DNA of 64,000 nt from Betaproteobacteria bacterium Ga0077527. GTDB taxonomy: Bacteria; Pseudomonadota; Gammaproteobacteria; Burkholderiales; SG8-41. Shown here piece by piece: positions 28,596 to 37,692 of the stretch (position 1 is its first letter; each line of letters opens with the position of its first letter). The translations under genes and the position numbers were made by a program. Location: contig LNDW01000005.1 in assembly GCA_001464815.1 (NCBI GenBank), positions 1 to 64,000 of the forward strand, in the 5' to 3' direction. Below the pieces are notes generated by a model, which saw only the letters and a program-made list of their open reading frames with translations, was not told where the DNA came from and made no database searches.

Positions 28596-30122
28596 TTTTT
28601 GCCTCCGCTCAAATCAGGCTGGATGCGGGTGATGGTGTAATTGCCGTCTTTGTCCGGCTCACCGCGCATTTCAAAATTGATCTGGTCCCCGGGCTTGAGG
28701 CCCTGCAGCAGGGTCTTGTCTTCGACGCGGAAGCCCATGGTCATCCCCGGCCACTGCATAGAAGGAATGGGGCCGTGGCTGAGGTCAATTTTTCCAGTGC
28801 CGGTGTCCACTGCATTAACCTTGGCCTTGCCGACATGACCGCCGCCGGGCGGATCATTGGCGGTGCTGCCCTGGACTTTTTCCAGCCGGGTTAGCGTGCT
28901 TTTCAGACTGGCTTCGGAATCGATCAGGAATTGCCCGGAAGCAACGACGCGTTGTCCCGCTTTCAGGCCTTTGCGGATTTCGGTCATTCCGCCGCTGTCG
29001 CGCCCGGTTTCGATATCGACCGGGCGGAATTTGCCTTCACCCTCGGCTACGATGGCAACAGCACGTGTGCCGGTATGGATTACCGCTTCCGAGGGCACCA
29101 TCAACGCGGGTTTGTCCGTACTGCCAAAAGTCAGCGTGGCGAACATCCCCGGTTTCAATCGACCGCCGGGATTGGAGAGAACGATGCGCGCCTTGATGGT
29201 GCGCGTAGTGGCATTGACGTCGGGCAGCAGCACGGCGACTTTGCCGTTGAAGGTCTGTTCCGGGAACGCCGCGGTGCGTGACCAGTGCGGCGTCGGTTTC
29301 CGGGATTTCAGCGTTGATCCACACCGAATCGAGGCTGACCAGCCGGAACAGCGTGAGTCCCGGATTGACCGCCATGCCGTCACGTGCGCCGAGTTCCCAG
29401 ACCAGGCCGCCGACGGGCGCCGACAGCGTGACGCGCGCATCGGCTTTGCCGGATTGTTCAATGCGTTTGATCTGCGCCTCGGCGATGCCGAGCAGCGACA
29501 GGCGTTCGCGCGCCGCCTGTGCCAGATCGCTGGCGCCGGTTTGTGCGCTGCGTTTGAGCGCGAGATATTCCTCCTGCGCCGCCAGCCATTCCGGCGCGTA
29601 GATTTCCGCCAGCGGCTGGCCGCGTGCGACGGGATCGTATTGTGCGCGGACATGGAGCTTTTCGATGTAACCGCTGACGCGCGATTGGACCGTCACCATC
29701 GTGCGTTCGTCGATGCTGACTGCGCCGACGGTGGAGAGACCGGTGTTCATGCGTCCCATCGTCACCTCCACCGTGCGGATGCCGAGGTTCTGCACTGTGC
29801 GCGGACTGATGGTGACGCTGCCTTGATCTGCGCCGGCATCGGCATACACCGGCACCAATTGCATGTCCATGAACGGTGACTTGCCCGGCTTGTCGAATTT
29901 GGGGCCCGGGATCATCGGGTCATGCCAGTACAGCGGCGTGCGTTCGCCTGCTGCGGCTTTTTCGCCGCTCGTCGGCGCACTGCTTGCCGCGTCTGCGGTG
30001 GTGGCCGGTTGCGGCGCGGTCATGCTGCTCATGCGCTGCATCGCGTACCAGTAGCCGCCGCCGATGCCGGCGCCGGCGAGGGCGAGTCCGCCCACGATCA
30101 ATAGTGTGGTGTTGCGTTTCAT
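28592..30122 (-). pseudogene. cusB: cusB membrane fusion protein with CusF-like C-terminus, frameshifted
   Basis: The adaptor gene reads in one frame from ATG 30122 to about 29277 and in another from about 29278 to the stop at 28592. The 5' part covers the membrane anchor, the YWHDPMIPGPKFDKPGKSPFMDM metal site, the lipoyl and hairpin domains, and ends at AEIPETDAALV. The 3' part resumes at AAFPEQTFNGKVAVL, the beta-barrel, and ends with a CusF-like domain (SHGPIPSMQWPGMTMGF, with the His, Trp and Met ligands of CusF). About ten residues expected between the parts are absent, so this is a deletion of a length not divisible by three, not a simple sequencing slip. The product is probably truncated. 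Confidence 0.82.
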
Positions 30123-31384
30123 TATTGCTTCTCCTGCGGCAGGAAGTAGAGTAATTGCGCATAGGCGCGGCCCTGTTCCGCGGCGAGCTGCAATTGCTGC
30201 AAACGAAGTTCAATTTCGACGCGGCGCGCTTCGAGTGCGCCGGCGAGCATGCCCTGTCCGCCGCGGTAAGCGGCGAGCGCCAGTTGTGCGCGCTCGCGGG
30301 CGAGGGGCAGCAGGGTGTCATCGAAGCGCTGCAGACGCGCGGTGGCCGCCGCCCAGTCCGCCCAGGTCGCCTGGGCTTCGGCCAGATGCTGGCGCAGCGC
30401 GTCTTCCTTCAGCGCGCGCGCCTGTTCCACCTGAGCCATTTTTGCGGCGACGCTTCGATCCTGTCGGTTGGCCTGGAACAGCGGCAGGTCAATCGAGACC
30501 TGCACCGAGAGCATGTTGGAATACTGCGGCCCGCGCTGTGCATATGCCACTTCAAGTCCCCAGTCCGGTTTGTTCGCGGCCCGGGCGAGGTCGGCCTCAT
30601 TGCGCGCGACATCAATCTGCCGCTCCAGCGTCTGCAGATGCGGATGGTTTTCTGCGTGTGTGGCGACATCGCGGTGTTGTGCTGCGAGCAGGCGGTCCGG
30701 CAGCGTGGCCAGCGGTCGCGTGCTTTCCGCGCCCAGCCAGCGCGACAGCAGGGCGGTGGAGCGCGCCGCTTGTCGCCGGTATTCCGCGCGGCGGTCCAGC
30801 AGCGATTGCAGGCTGACCTGCAGCGCAAGCAGATCCGCGGGTTGTGCCTTGCCCGCGCGCAATCCCGCCTGCAGGGATTCCCGTTGCAGATCCGTTTCCG
30901 CGTATTGCTCGTCGACCACAGCCGCCATGCGTTCAGCAAAGTAGCGTTCCAGCCAAGGCAGCGCGACATCCCGGCGCAGAGCCGCGCGTGCGTCGCCGAG
31001 CATCGCCTGTTCCCGCTGCAGTTCATTCTCCGCGCGCCGGCCCTTGATTTCGCGTTTTTCGCCGCGCACGAACTCCTGCGCCACGCCGATTTTGCGCATG
31101 GTCATGAAGTCGCGCGTCAGGCTGTAGCGGTCGGGGCCGTCCGCTGGCAGGTTGTCGATGCCGAGCTTAAGCTTGGGATCGGGCAGTTCGCGCGCTGATG
31201 CGGTGGTTTCTTCAGCAGCAGAAATGGCCGAGCGCTGCGCCGCGAGCAACGAAGATTCGCGGTCGGCGATGGCCAGCGCTTCAGTGAGGCTGAGGGGCGC
31301 TGACGCAGCCTGCGCCGATAAGGGCCAGCCGGATGCCGCAAGTATGAACAGCAGTACTGCTGATGCAGGAAAACGGGTACGCAT
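30122..31384 (-). CDS. cusC: Outer membrane efflux protein CusC
   Basis: A 420-residue TolC-family channel of the Cus type. The ATG at 31384 is chosen for its GGAGG site and direct signal peptide (RFPASAVLLFILAASGWPLSAQA). OEP repeats: SLTEALAIADRESSLLAAQRSAISAAEE and HPHLQTLERQIDVARNEADLARA, with long coiled helices. LPDPKLKLGIDNLPADGPD is typical of Cus/Czc channels. The stop overlaps the cusB start (TAATG). It is the first structural gene of cusCBA, just downstream of a small Cys-rich protein. Confidence 0.92.
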   Translation of the reverse strand: MRTRFPASAVLLFILAASGWPLSAQAASAPLSLTEALAIADRESSLLAAQRSAISAAEETTASARELPDPKLKLGIDNLPADGPDRYSLTRDFMTMRKIGVAQEFVRGEKREIKGRRAENELQREQAMLGDARAALRRDVALPWLERYFAERMAAVVDEQYAETDLQRESLQAGLRAGKAQPADLLALQVSLQSLLDRRAEYRRQAARSTALLSRWLGAESTRPLATLPDRLLAAQHRDVATHAENHPHLQTLERQIDVARNEADLARAANKPDWGLEVAYAQRGPQYSNMLSVQVSIDLPLFQANRQDRSVAAKMAQVEQARALKEDALRQHLAEAQATWADWAAATARLQRFDDTLLPLARERAQLALAAYRGGQGMLAGALEARRVEIELRLQQLQLAAEQGRAYAQLLYFLPQEKQ

Positions 31385-31449
31385 AAATCCTCCGCGTGAC
31401 AATTTTCGGCAGCCGCAAGGCGGCTACCGTCAATACACTGCGCGGAGGA

Positions 31450-31818
31450 TCAGATCAGGAAGCGCTGCAGCCGCAGGATCAGCGGCGGGGATGGGGCGTA
31501 TGCGAGATGGTGCAGCCTGACATCGATTGCGGGAGGCGCAATCACGGTTTGAACAACGAGGTAATGGACTACAGGCGCGGCAATCGCCGTCCATGTGATA
31601 TCGGCTTGCCCGCTGACTTCGCTGCCCGCTTCGCAATGCTTCAGGCAAAGCGCGGAGACCGCGGCGCTGTCCTCGCAATCCGGCATCGCGGCTGCAGCCT
31701 GCGCGATGTCCTGCAGGCTGGTCGTGCAGGCATAGGCCGCGACGGACTGCTGCGCCAGCAGCATGAAGCCGAGGGTGCAGGCGGTGAGCCATTTCCGGAG
31801 GTGTCGGGAGAAACGCAT
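31450..31818 (-). CDS. Small exported Cys-rich protein ahead of cusC
   Basis: About 122 residues from ATG 31818. Signal peptide (RFSRHLRKWLTACTLGFMLLAQQSVA), then YACTTSL, MPDCED and LCLKHCEAG, giving four to five Cys in the mature part, and a C-terminal tail SPPLILRLQRFLI. Small exported proteins of this type, often with a proline-aromatic tail, stand before cus/cop operons and may be secreted regulators or chaperones. It parallels the czcI-like gene ahead of czcC and the truncated gene at the left window edge. An upstream in-frame ATG at 31863 is possible but would bury the signal peptide. Confidence 0.65.
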   Translation of the reverse strand: MRFSRHLRKWLTACTLGFMLLAQQSVAAYACTTSLQDIAQAAAAMPDCEDSAAVSALCLKHCEAGSEVSGQADITWTAIAAPVVHYLVVQTVIAPPAIDVRLHHLAYAPSPPLILRLQRFLI

Positions 31819-32127
31819 GTGGTAATGGTACTGTGGTCGACTTACGGACACAAGTGGCATCATCCCGATGTGGCACGCGTTTACATTAGGGGCCTATCGC
31901 TGGAAAACTACGAGATACAGTATATTTCGAGAGGGCTCGCCAATGTCTAGGAACCGGGGGGTGATTCCATGCAGAAAAAAATAATAAGTTAGGGGTGTGT
32001 CACACAAAAACCTGCAACGCTTTTGCAACGGTGCTGTTATGCGCTATACAGCGTGGTAGAGCAAAATGGGCAACGGTCGGTGTTAAATTACATTAATAAA
32101 AACAACAGCCTGAAACTGATACAATGA
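31819..32127. other. Island right-end spacer
   Basis: About 310 bp of low-GC sequence between the small Cys-rich gene and the tRNA fragment. It should contain the promoter of the cus transcript (minus strand), but I see no confident -35/-10 pair or metal box. A short palindrome TGTGTCACA lies near 31996. No integrase gene is here, so the element's recombination genes must be at its other end, outside the window, or lost. Confidence 0.4.
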
Positions 32128-32172
32128 CTACGAACCAAGGGGTAGGGGGTTCGAATCCCTCCGGCCGCGCCA
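32128..32172 (+). repeat. 3' half of tRNA-Arg(ACG): island attachment site
   Basis: The sequence begins at an anticodon loop CTACGAA (anticodon ACG), continues with the 3' anticodon stem CCAAG, a short variable loop, a T-arm (GGGGG-TTCGAAT-CCCTC), the 3' acceptor strand CGGCCGC, discriminator G and encoded CCA. The 5' half is missing: upstream sequence does not pair with CCAAG or CGGCCGC. A tRNA cut at the anticodon loop, with its own terminator right behind, is the typical att scar of a tRNA-Arg integrating element. The complete tRNA should be at the other end of the island. Confidence 0.85.
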
Positions 32173-32181
32173 GAATCCATC

Positions 32182-32216
32182 AAAAAACCCCGTGACCAGA
32201 GTCGCGGGTTTTTTTT
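32182..32216 (+). terminator. Terminator of the original tRNA-Arg gene
   Basis: Stem AAACCC(C)GTGAC with GTCGCGGGTTT (one bulged C), CAGA loop, followed by eight T. It starts 10 nt after the encoded CCA, so it is the native tRNA terminator. It also ends 20 bp before the rfbC stop, so it may act for the converging gene too. Confidence 0.8.
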
Positions 32217-32236
32217 CGGCAGGCAATTTGGCGACC

Positions 32237-32782
32237 TCAGTCGAACTTGTCGACCTCGTTCCAGCCTTTTGCCAGCCGATCCCTTGCTGAAAGCAGCGGT
32301 GGTGCCTGCAATGGCCAAGTGATGCCGAGCCGGGGATCATCCCACCGCAGGCAACGTTCGTGTTGCGGAGCGTAGTGGGTGGTGGTCTTGTAAAGGCAGT
32401 CGACGGTTTCGGAAAGAGCCAGAAAGCCGTGTGCGAGGCCGGGCGGGACCCACAGGGCTTGCGGCTGTCCGGCGTTCAGCTTGAAACCGGCCGACTGACC
32501 GTAGCTGGGTGATGAGCGGCGAAGATCGACTATGACATCGAAAACTTCACCATGAAGTACACGGATCAGCTTGCCTTGCGGTTCATGCACCTGATAGTGC
32601 AATCCGCGCAGTACATTCCGGTGTGAATGCGAAAGGTTGTCCTGAACGAAATCGACGTTCAGTCCGCTGGCAGCCTGAAATTCACGGCGGTTGAACAGCT
32701 CGGTGAAATAGCCCCTCTCGTCGCGGCGCAACATTCCTTCCAGCAACAGGACACCGTTCAGCGCGGTGGTGAAAATTTTCAT
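32237..32782 (-). CDS. rfbC: dTDP-4-dehydrorhamnose 3,5-epimerase
   Basis: A 181-residue cupin-fold epimerase (RmlC) of dTDP-L-rhamnose synthesis. The catalytic His62 lies in LRGLHYQ, with the conserved RDERGYFTELF near the start, QDNLSHSHRNVLRG, GEVFDVIVDLRRSSPSYG and VPPGLAHGFLALSE, and the late Tyr in DCLYKTTTHY. Length is normal for the family. No rfbA, rfbB or rfbD is adjacent in the window, so its partners must be elsewhere. It is the first core gene outside the island. Confidence 0.95.
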   Translation of the reverse strand: MKIFTTALNGVLLLEGMLRRDERGYFTELFNRREFQAASGLNVDFVQDNLSHSHRNVLRGLHYQVHEPQGKLIRVLHGEVFDVIVDLRRSSPSYGQSAGFKLNAGQPQALWVPPGLAHGFLALSETVDCLYKTTTHYAPQHERCLRWDDPRLGITWPLQAPPLLSARDRLAKGWNEVDKFD

Positions 32783-32913
32783 GATCGGGTTGCGGTTGAG
32801 GGATGATTGTCAACAAGCTTGTCAACTGGAGTGCCGGGTTTCATTTTACGCCGTGACCTTCACCTGCTAACGTTACGCTCTCAAAAAATCCGATTTTCCG
32901 AAAGGGTTCAACC

Positions 32914-33789
32914 TTGAGTCATCTGCGCCATACCGAGCAACGCCAGCGCTTCCGCGCCATCCTCAGCGGCAGCGAATGCCTGTCGCCGGCCAGTGTCTAT
33001 GATCCGTTGTCCGCCCGTACCGCAGAAAGTGTCGGTTACAAGCTGGGCATCCTCGCCGGCTCGGTGTCGTCGAACACCACGCTGGCGGCGCCAGACCTGA
33101 TCCTGCTCACGCTGACTGATTTCGCCGACCAGGTGCGGCGGATGATGCGCGTGAGCGACCTGTCGCTGCTGGTGGACGCCGACCACGGCTACGGCAATGC
33201 GCTGAACGTGATGCGCACGGTGCAGGAGCTGGAGCATGCCGGCGTGTCGGCGATGAGCATCGAGGACACTGCACTGCCGATCCGCTTCGGCCAGCCGGAA
33301 GGGCGGGATGAGCTGATTTCGATTCCTGAAATGGTCGGCAAGCTGAAGGCGGCGGTGGCCGCGCGGCGTGACCCTGCGACGGTGATCGCCGGCCGCACCG
33401 CGGCGCTGAAGGTGGAAGACCTGCCGCGCACGGTGGAGCGGGTCAAGGCCTATGCCGCCTGCGGCGTGGACTGCATTTTCATCATCGGCGTCGAGACCGC
33501 GGCCGAGGTGCAGGCGGTGCGCGAGGCTTCGGGCCTGCCGGTGATCGTCGGCCCGGGCAAGACCGGCGAAAGCCGCGAGGCCTTTGCCAAAGCCGGTTGC
33601 CGCGTGCTGCTGCAGGGACACCAGCCGGTGGCGGCGGCGGTGAAGGCGCTGCGCGAGGTTTATGCGCACCTGCACGGCGGCGGCAACCCGGCCGAGCTGA
33701 AGGACAAGATCGCCTCGAACAAGGAGATGGATGCCCTGGTATCCGGCGAGGACTACAAGCGTTATCTGCGCGATTTCCTGCGCGGCTGA
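32914..33789 (+). CDS. Oxaloacetate decarboxylase-like, PEP mutase/isocitrate lyase superfamily
   Basis: A 291-residue (beta/alpha)8 enzyme. Metal-binding loop VDADHGYGNALNVMRT and SIEDTALPIRFGQPEGRDELIS are characteristic of the PA4872-type oxaloacetate decarboxylase group rather than isocitrate lyase (no KKCGH) or PEP mutase. The start is TTG at 32914, with GAAAGGG 8 nt upstream; no ATG fits. It would convert oxaloacetate to pyruvate and CO2 in the cytosol. It is followed 78 bp later by NAD malic enzyme, which also makes pyruvate from a C4 acid. A lyase of another 2-oxo or 2-methyl acid cannot be excluded. Confidence 0.8.
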   Translation: MSHLRHTEQRQRFRAILSGSECLSPASVYDPLSARTAESVGYKLGILAGSVSSNTTLAAPDLILLTLTDFADQVRRMMRVSDLSLLVDADHGYGNALNVMRTVQELEHAGVSAMSIEDTALPIRFGQPEGRDELISIPEMVGKLKAAVAARRDPATVIAGRTAALKVEDLPRTVERVKAYAACGVDCIFIIGVETAAEVQAVREASGLPVIVGPGKTGESREAFAKAGCRVLLQGHQPVAAAVKALREVYAHLHGGGNPAELKDKIASNKEMDALVSGEDYKRYLRDFLRG

Positions 33790-33867
33790 ATCCAAGCGAC
33801 TTCATCCAAACGACTTCAATCAAGCGGCCGAATCCCGGCGATATCAGCCGCCCGAGGAGAAATACAC

Positions 33868-35523
33868 ATGCATCGAAAAGACACCGTGGGCGTTGGTAAA
33901 CGCACGCCGGTCGAACGTCGCGGCCTCGACGTGCTGCGCGACCCCATACTCAACCGCGGCACCGCCTTCACGCTGGAAGAGCGCGAGGCCTATGGCCTGA
34001 CCGGCCTGCTGCCGCCGCATGTGCATACCCAGGCCGACCAGGCCGATCGCTTCCTGGCCAGCTTCCGCAAGATGAGCGAGCCGCTGGACAAGTTTGTCGC
34101 CTTGAACGCGCTGCACGACCGCAACGAGGATCTGTTTTTCCAGATCCTCTGCGATCACATCGACGAGATGCAGCCCATTGTTTATACGCCGATCGTCGGC
34201 CTTGCCTGCCAGAAGTTCGGCCAGATTTTCCAGCGGCCGCGCGGCATGTTCATCAGCATCCGCGACAAGGGCCGCATCGCGCAGGTGCTGCGCAACTGGC
34301 CCTATGACCCGGGCATCATCGTCGTCACCGACGGCGAGCGCATCCTTGGTCTCGGCGACCTCGGCGCGCACGGCATGGGCATTCCGGTGGGAAAATTGTC
34401 ACTTTATACCGCATGCGCCGGCATTCATCCGCGGCTGTGCCTGCCGGTGACGCTGGATGTGGGCTGCAACAACGAGGACGTGCGCAACGATCCCTTCTAT
34501 GTCGGCCTGCGCCAGCCGCGGGTCACCGGCGCCGCCTACGACGAATTCATTGACGAGTTCATGACCGCGGTGCAGGAGGTGTTTCCCGGCTGCGTGGTGC
34601 AGTTCGAGGACTTCGCCAACCACAACGCGTTCCGCCTGCTCGAGAAATACCGCGACCGCGTGCCCAGCTTCAATGACGACATCCAGGGCACGGCAGCGGT
34701 GGCGCTGGCGGGCATCTTCTCGGCGCTGCGCATCACCGGCCAGCCGCTGACCGGGCAGCGCGTGCTCTTTCTCGGCGCCGGCGAGGCCGCGACCGGCATC
34801 GCCGACCTGATCGCCTCGGCGATGGTGGCGCAGGGCATGCCGCTGGCCGATGCGCGGCGCAGCTGCTGGCTGGTTGATTCGAAGGGGCTGGTGGTAAAAA
34901 CCCGCCGCGACCTTGCGCACCACAAGCTCAACTATGCCCACGAGCACGCGCCGATCGGCGATTTCCTCAGCGCGATCAAGGACCTCAAGCCGACTGCGAT
35001 CATCGGCGTGGCGGCGGTGGGCGGCACCTTCACCCGCGAGATCATCGAGGAGATGACGAAGCTCAACGAACGGCCGATCATTTTTGCGCTGTCGAACCCG
35101 ACCTCGCAGGCTGAATGCACCGCCGAGCAGGCTTACCGTTTCAGCAAGGGCAAGGCTTTGTTTGCCTGCGGCAGCCCCTTCGATCCGGTCACGCTCGACG
35201 GGCAGACCTTCGTGCCGCGCCAGGGCAACAACAGCTATATCTTCCCCGGCATCGGCCTCGGCGCGATTGCGGCCAAGACCCGCGTGATTACCGACGACAT
35301 GTTCATGAAGTCGGCGCACACGCTGGCGCAACTGGTCACCGAGTCCGACCTTGCGCAGGGCAGCCTCTATCCGGCGCTGCCGCGCATCCGTGAGGTGTCG
35401 GCGCAGATTGCCGCAGCGACTGCGGCCGCAGCGCGTGACAGCGGGATTGCAGGGCGTTTGGCGCAGCAGGAGATGCTCAAGGATATCGAGGCGCAGATGT
35501 ATGATCCCGGCGCACGAAAATGA
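33868..35523 (+). CDS. maeA: NAD-dependent malic enzyme
   Basis: A 551-residue oxidative decarboxylase of malate to pyruvate, of the long SfcA/MaeA type. Visible: RNEDLFFQILCDHIDEMQPIVYTPIVG with the catalytic Tyr, GERILGLGDLGAHGMGIPVGKL, the metal site VQFEDFANHNAFRLLEKYRD and the catalytic Lys/Asp region FNDDIQGTAAV, and the NAD fold FLGAGEAATGIADLI. FALSNPTSQAECTAEQAY closes the domain. There is no fused phosphotransacetylase domain. A GAGGAG site precedes the ATG. The gene ends in a bidirectional terminator. Confidence 0.95.
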   Translation: MHRKDTVGVGKRTPVERRGLDVLRDPILNRGTAFTLEEREAYGLTGLLPPHVHTQADQADRFLASFRKMSEPLDKFVALNALHDRNEDLFFQILCDHIDEMQPIVYTPIVGLACQKFGQIFQRPRGMFISIRDKGRIAQVLRNWPYDPGIIVVTDGERILGLGDLGAHGMGIPVGKLSLYTACAGIHPRLCLPVTLDVGCNNEDVRNDPFYVGLRQPRVTGAAYDEFIDEFMTAVQEVFPGCVVQFEDFANHNAFRLLEKYRDRVPSFNDDIQGTAAVALAGIFSALRITGQPLTGQRVLFLGAGEAATGIADLIASAMVAQGMPLADARRSCWLVDSKGLVVKTRRDLAHHKLNYAHEHAPIGDFLSAIKDLKPTAIIGVAAVGGTFTREIIEEMTKLNERPIIFALSNPTSQAECTAEQAYRFSKGKALFACGSPFDPVTLDGQTFVPRQGNNSYIFPGIGLGAIAAKTRVITDDMFMKSAHTLAQLVTESDLAQGSLYPALPRIREVSAQIAAATAAAARDSGIAGRLAQQEMLKDIEAQMYDPGARK

Positions 35524-35547
35524 AATAAGTATTTGATTTTATTGAAT

Positions 35548-35576
35548 AAAAAAGCAGCCTCGAGGGCTGCTTTTTT
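35548..35576. terminator. Bidirectional terminator between maeA and the AraC gene
   Basis: Stem GCAGCC (35554-35559) with GGCTGC (35565-35570), flanked by an A-run on the left and six T on the right, so it works in both directions for the converging genes. Confidence 0.85.
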
Positions 35577-35624
35577 ATGTCCGGGTGTAGTGCGTCCGGC
35601 CTGCAGCCAGAAGCGCCCGGTGTC

Positions 35625-36620
35625 TCAATTACTCCGGCGCAACGGCGGGCGATGGCGGTTGAAGGTGTCGGAGGGCCGTTCGCCAAACATGGCCCTGTAG
35701 TCGGCGGAGAACTGGCCGAGATGCCAGAACCCCCAGTTGACGGCGGCTTCGGTGACCGAGCGCGCCGTCTGCAGCGCAGCACGCACGCCGTTGAGCCGCA
35801 TCGCGCGCAGATACGCGAGCGGACTGATACCGAGCACGTCGCGAAAGCAGTATTGCAGGGTGCGCCGGCTGACGCCGAGATCGGCGCAGAGCGTGGCCAC
35901 CGTGACCGGTTCTTCGGGATGCTCCGCGATGCGTTCGCGGGCACGCTTGACCAGTTGCCAGCGGGCGCGGACTGCCAGCGGCTGAGAGGTGGCATCCTCA
36001 CCAGTGGCGAGCAATTCGACCAGCGTGGCGATGATCGCGTCCTTGGCCTGCGCGCGGGCGTGGTCGCTGTGCAGCAGCGCGGGCGTCTGCGCCGCGGCCT
36101 GCAACAGGCTGACAACGAGTTCGCGGGCCTGGTCGAGGGCTTCCGGCCGCGATATGCGGGTATGGGCATGGCTGACCAGGTCCGCGGTCCGGCGCAGTGC
36201 GGCGGCCTGGGCCGAGAGCAGGGGCAGATCGCTGGCCGCGAGGGCAATCCCGGCGACCTGGTGGTCGGCGGGCGAGCAGAATTCGAAACCGGCGTCGCCG
36301 GAATAGACATACAGCTGGTCCAGGGAGCAGGGCCGGCCGCAGAAGCGCGCCTCGCCCGCCAGGTGCAGCGGCACCGCAACGCCCAGCGCCCCCGGCGCCA
36401 GGGCGCCGCGCTGCAGCAGGGTACGGTTGGCCGACTCCAGGAACACGTAGGCGCCGTCAATATCCAGCGCTTTGACCCGGCCCTCGAAAGCGCCGCGGGA
36501 CAATTGCCAGTAGCGCTGGTTCCAGCCCTGGAGCACGCCGGCCTGTTCCTGTGCATCCATGCACCGATACGAGGCATAGGGGACATCAGGCGGCGCCGCT
36601 GCTTCGACCCTCATCCTCAT
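35625..36620 (-). CDS. AraC-family regulator, EutR-like
   Basis: A 331-residue regulator. The C-terminal ~100 residues hold the double HTH (VTVATLCADLGVSRRTLQYCFRDVLGISPLAYLRAMRLNGVRAAL and VTEAAVNWGFWHLGQFSADYRAMFGERPSDTF). The N-terminal ~200 residues are a ligand-binding region typical of EutR-like proteins (RYWQLSRGAFEGRV, then GVAVPLHLAGEARFCGRPC). The ATG at 36620 has a GGGGGAAG site; upstream in-frame ATGs lack one. It is divergent from the seven-gene run starting at 36964, which carries an ethanolamine-type permease, so it is the likely activator of that run. Confidence 0.85.
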   Translation of the reverse strand: MRMRVEAAAPPDVPYASYRCMDAQEQAGVLQGWNQRYWQLSRGAFEGRVKALDIDGAYVFLESANRTLLQRGALAPGALGVAVPLHLAGEARFCGRPCSLDQLYVYSGDAGFEFCSPADHQVAGIALAASDLPLLSAQAAALRRTADLVSHAHTRISRPEALDQARELVVSLLQAAAQTPALLHSDHARAQAKDAIIATLVELLATGEDATSQPLAVRARWQLVKRARERIAEHPEEPVTVATLCADLGVSRRTLQYCFRDVLGISPLAYLRAMRLNGVRAALQTARSVTEAAVNWGFWHLGQFSADYRAMFGERPSDTFNRHRPPLRRSN

Positions 36621-36963
36621 TGATGCTTCCCCCTGTTGCAGTGGCAGTGCCACGGTATTGAACGCAACGCGCGATGTTGGCGCCTGAAGGTAACAGGCGT
36701 GTGACAACTGTTCGGCTGCGGCTGTACTGGAGCAACTCCGCACCCTCCCGGATCCGGTGCCCCCTCGCTGACCTGAGCAAACCCCGTACCACCGCGCACC
36801 TGATTGACACCCGACAGCCTCACGAGGCCGGGCGCGGTGATCCGGGCTTGCCGAAATTTGATAGTAGCGCTTTTGCCACCGGTCTAGATTCCGGAGGCAT
36901 GCAGCAAGCCGTGCCCGTCAAACCGTTTTTTATCCATTTCTTTTTCGACTTTCAGGAGGTTTT
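36621..36963. promoter_or_regulatory. Divergent control region of the ethanolamine-type cluster
   Basis: A 343-bp gap between the AraC-like gene and the phosphatase gene. It should hold both promoters and AraC sites. I could not identify a confident -35/-10 pair. An AGGAGG Shine-Dalgarno for the phosphatase gene ends 5 nt before its ATG. Confidence 0.4.
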
Positions 36964-37659
36964 ATGTCCGCCAGTCCCTGGATTCACCGTCTGCTGTTCT
37001 GCGTCCTCGCTGTTGCCACGGCCGCACCGGCCATCGCGCAGGACGGCGTATTGCGTGTCTACATCGCCCGTCATGGCATCACTGACTGGAATGTGGCGAT
37101 GCGCGTGCAGGGTTCCACCGACAATTCGCTCAATGAAACCGGCCGCAAGCAGGCGGCGGCGTTGATTGAGCGCATGAAGGGCGTGCATCTTGATCACATC
37201 TACACCGCGGGTCTGGTGCGTACTCGCCAGACCGCCGAGGGATTCACCAACGTCAAGCAGACCGCGATCCCCGGCCTCAACGAACGCAATCACGGCAAGT
37301 TCGAGGGCATCGTGGATGACCCCAAAAACAATGCTGAAATGTCCGCCGAATACCGCAAGCGTATTCGTATCGTCGATGATTCACTGGACGGCGGCGAGTC
37401 GCTGGGCGACCAGCACAAGCGTGTCGGTGCCGCGACCCGTGACATCCTGTCGCGCCACAAGAAGGGCGGTTCGATCCTGATCGTCGGCCACGGCGGCAGC
37501 AATCCGCAGATCATGGCCGAGCTGCTCGGTCTTGCCCCGGACGTCGCGCTGAACCGCGTGCGCCAGGCCAATGACGAGGTCTACATGATTGAACTGCGCC
37601 CCGGCCAGGCGCCGATGATCTGGAAAAACATCACCATGGCGACGCTCGAAGAGCTGTGA
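36964..37659 (+). CDS. Exported histidine phosphatase (phosphoglycerate mutase-like fold)
   Basis: A 231-residue enzyme with a signal peptide (residues 1-25, cleavage near AIAQ). The RHG motif ARHGITDWN provides the phospho-accepting His37, with GLNERNHGKFEG and GHGGSNPQI (second catalytic His) and the acidic catalytic residue in ERNHG. It is a periplasmic branch-1 type phosphatase, so a role in glycolysis is excluded. It is the first gene of the plus-strand run and is 33 bp before the phytase-like gene. A phospho-alcohol or inositol phosphate substrate is possible; the downstream permease suggests phosphoethanolamine (inference). Confidence 0.85.
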   Translation: MSASPWIHRLLFCVLAVATAAPAIAQDGVLRVYIARHGITDWNVAMRVQGSTDNSLNETGRKQAAALIERMKGVHLDHIYTAGLVRTRQTAEGFTNVKQTAIPGLNERNHGKFEGIVDDPKNNAEMSAEYRKRIRIVDDSLDGGESLGDQHKRVGAATRDILSRHKKGGSILIVGHGGSNPQIMAELLGLAPDVALNRVRQANDEVYMIELRPGQAPMIWKNITMATLEEL

Positions 37660-37692
37660 TCCGGAAGCATCGAATCCAATCAGGGAGTTAAA

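Noticed and set aside
32088-32340. Minus-strand frames of 70-76 residues over the tRNA fragment
   Set aside because: The RRDSNPLPL-like peptide comes from reading the tRNA 3' half antisense, a known annotation artefact.
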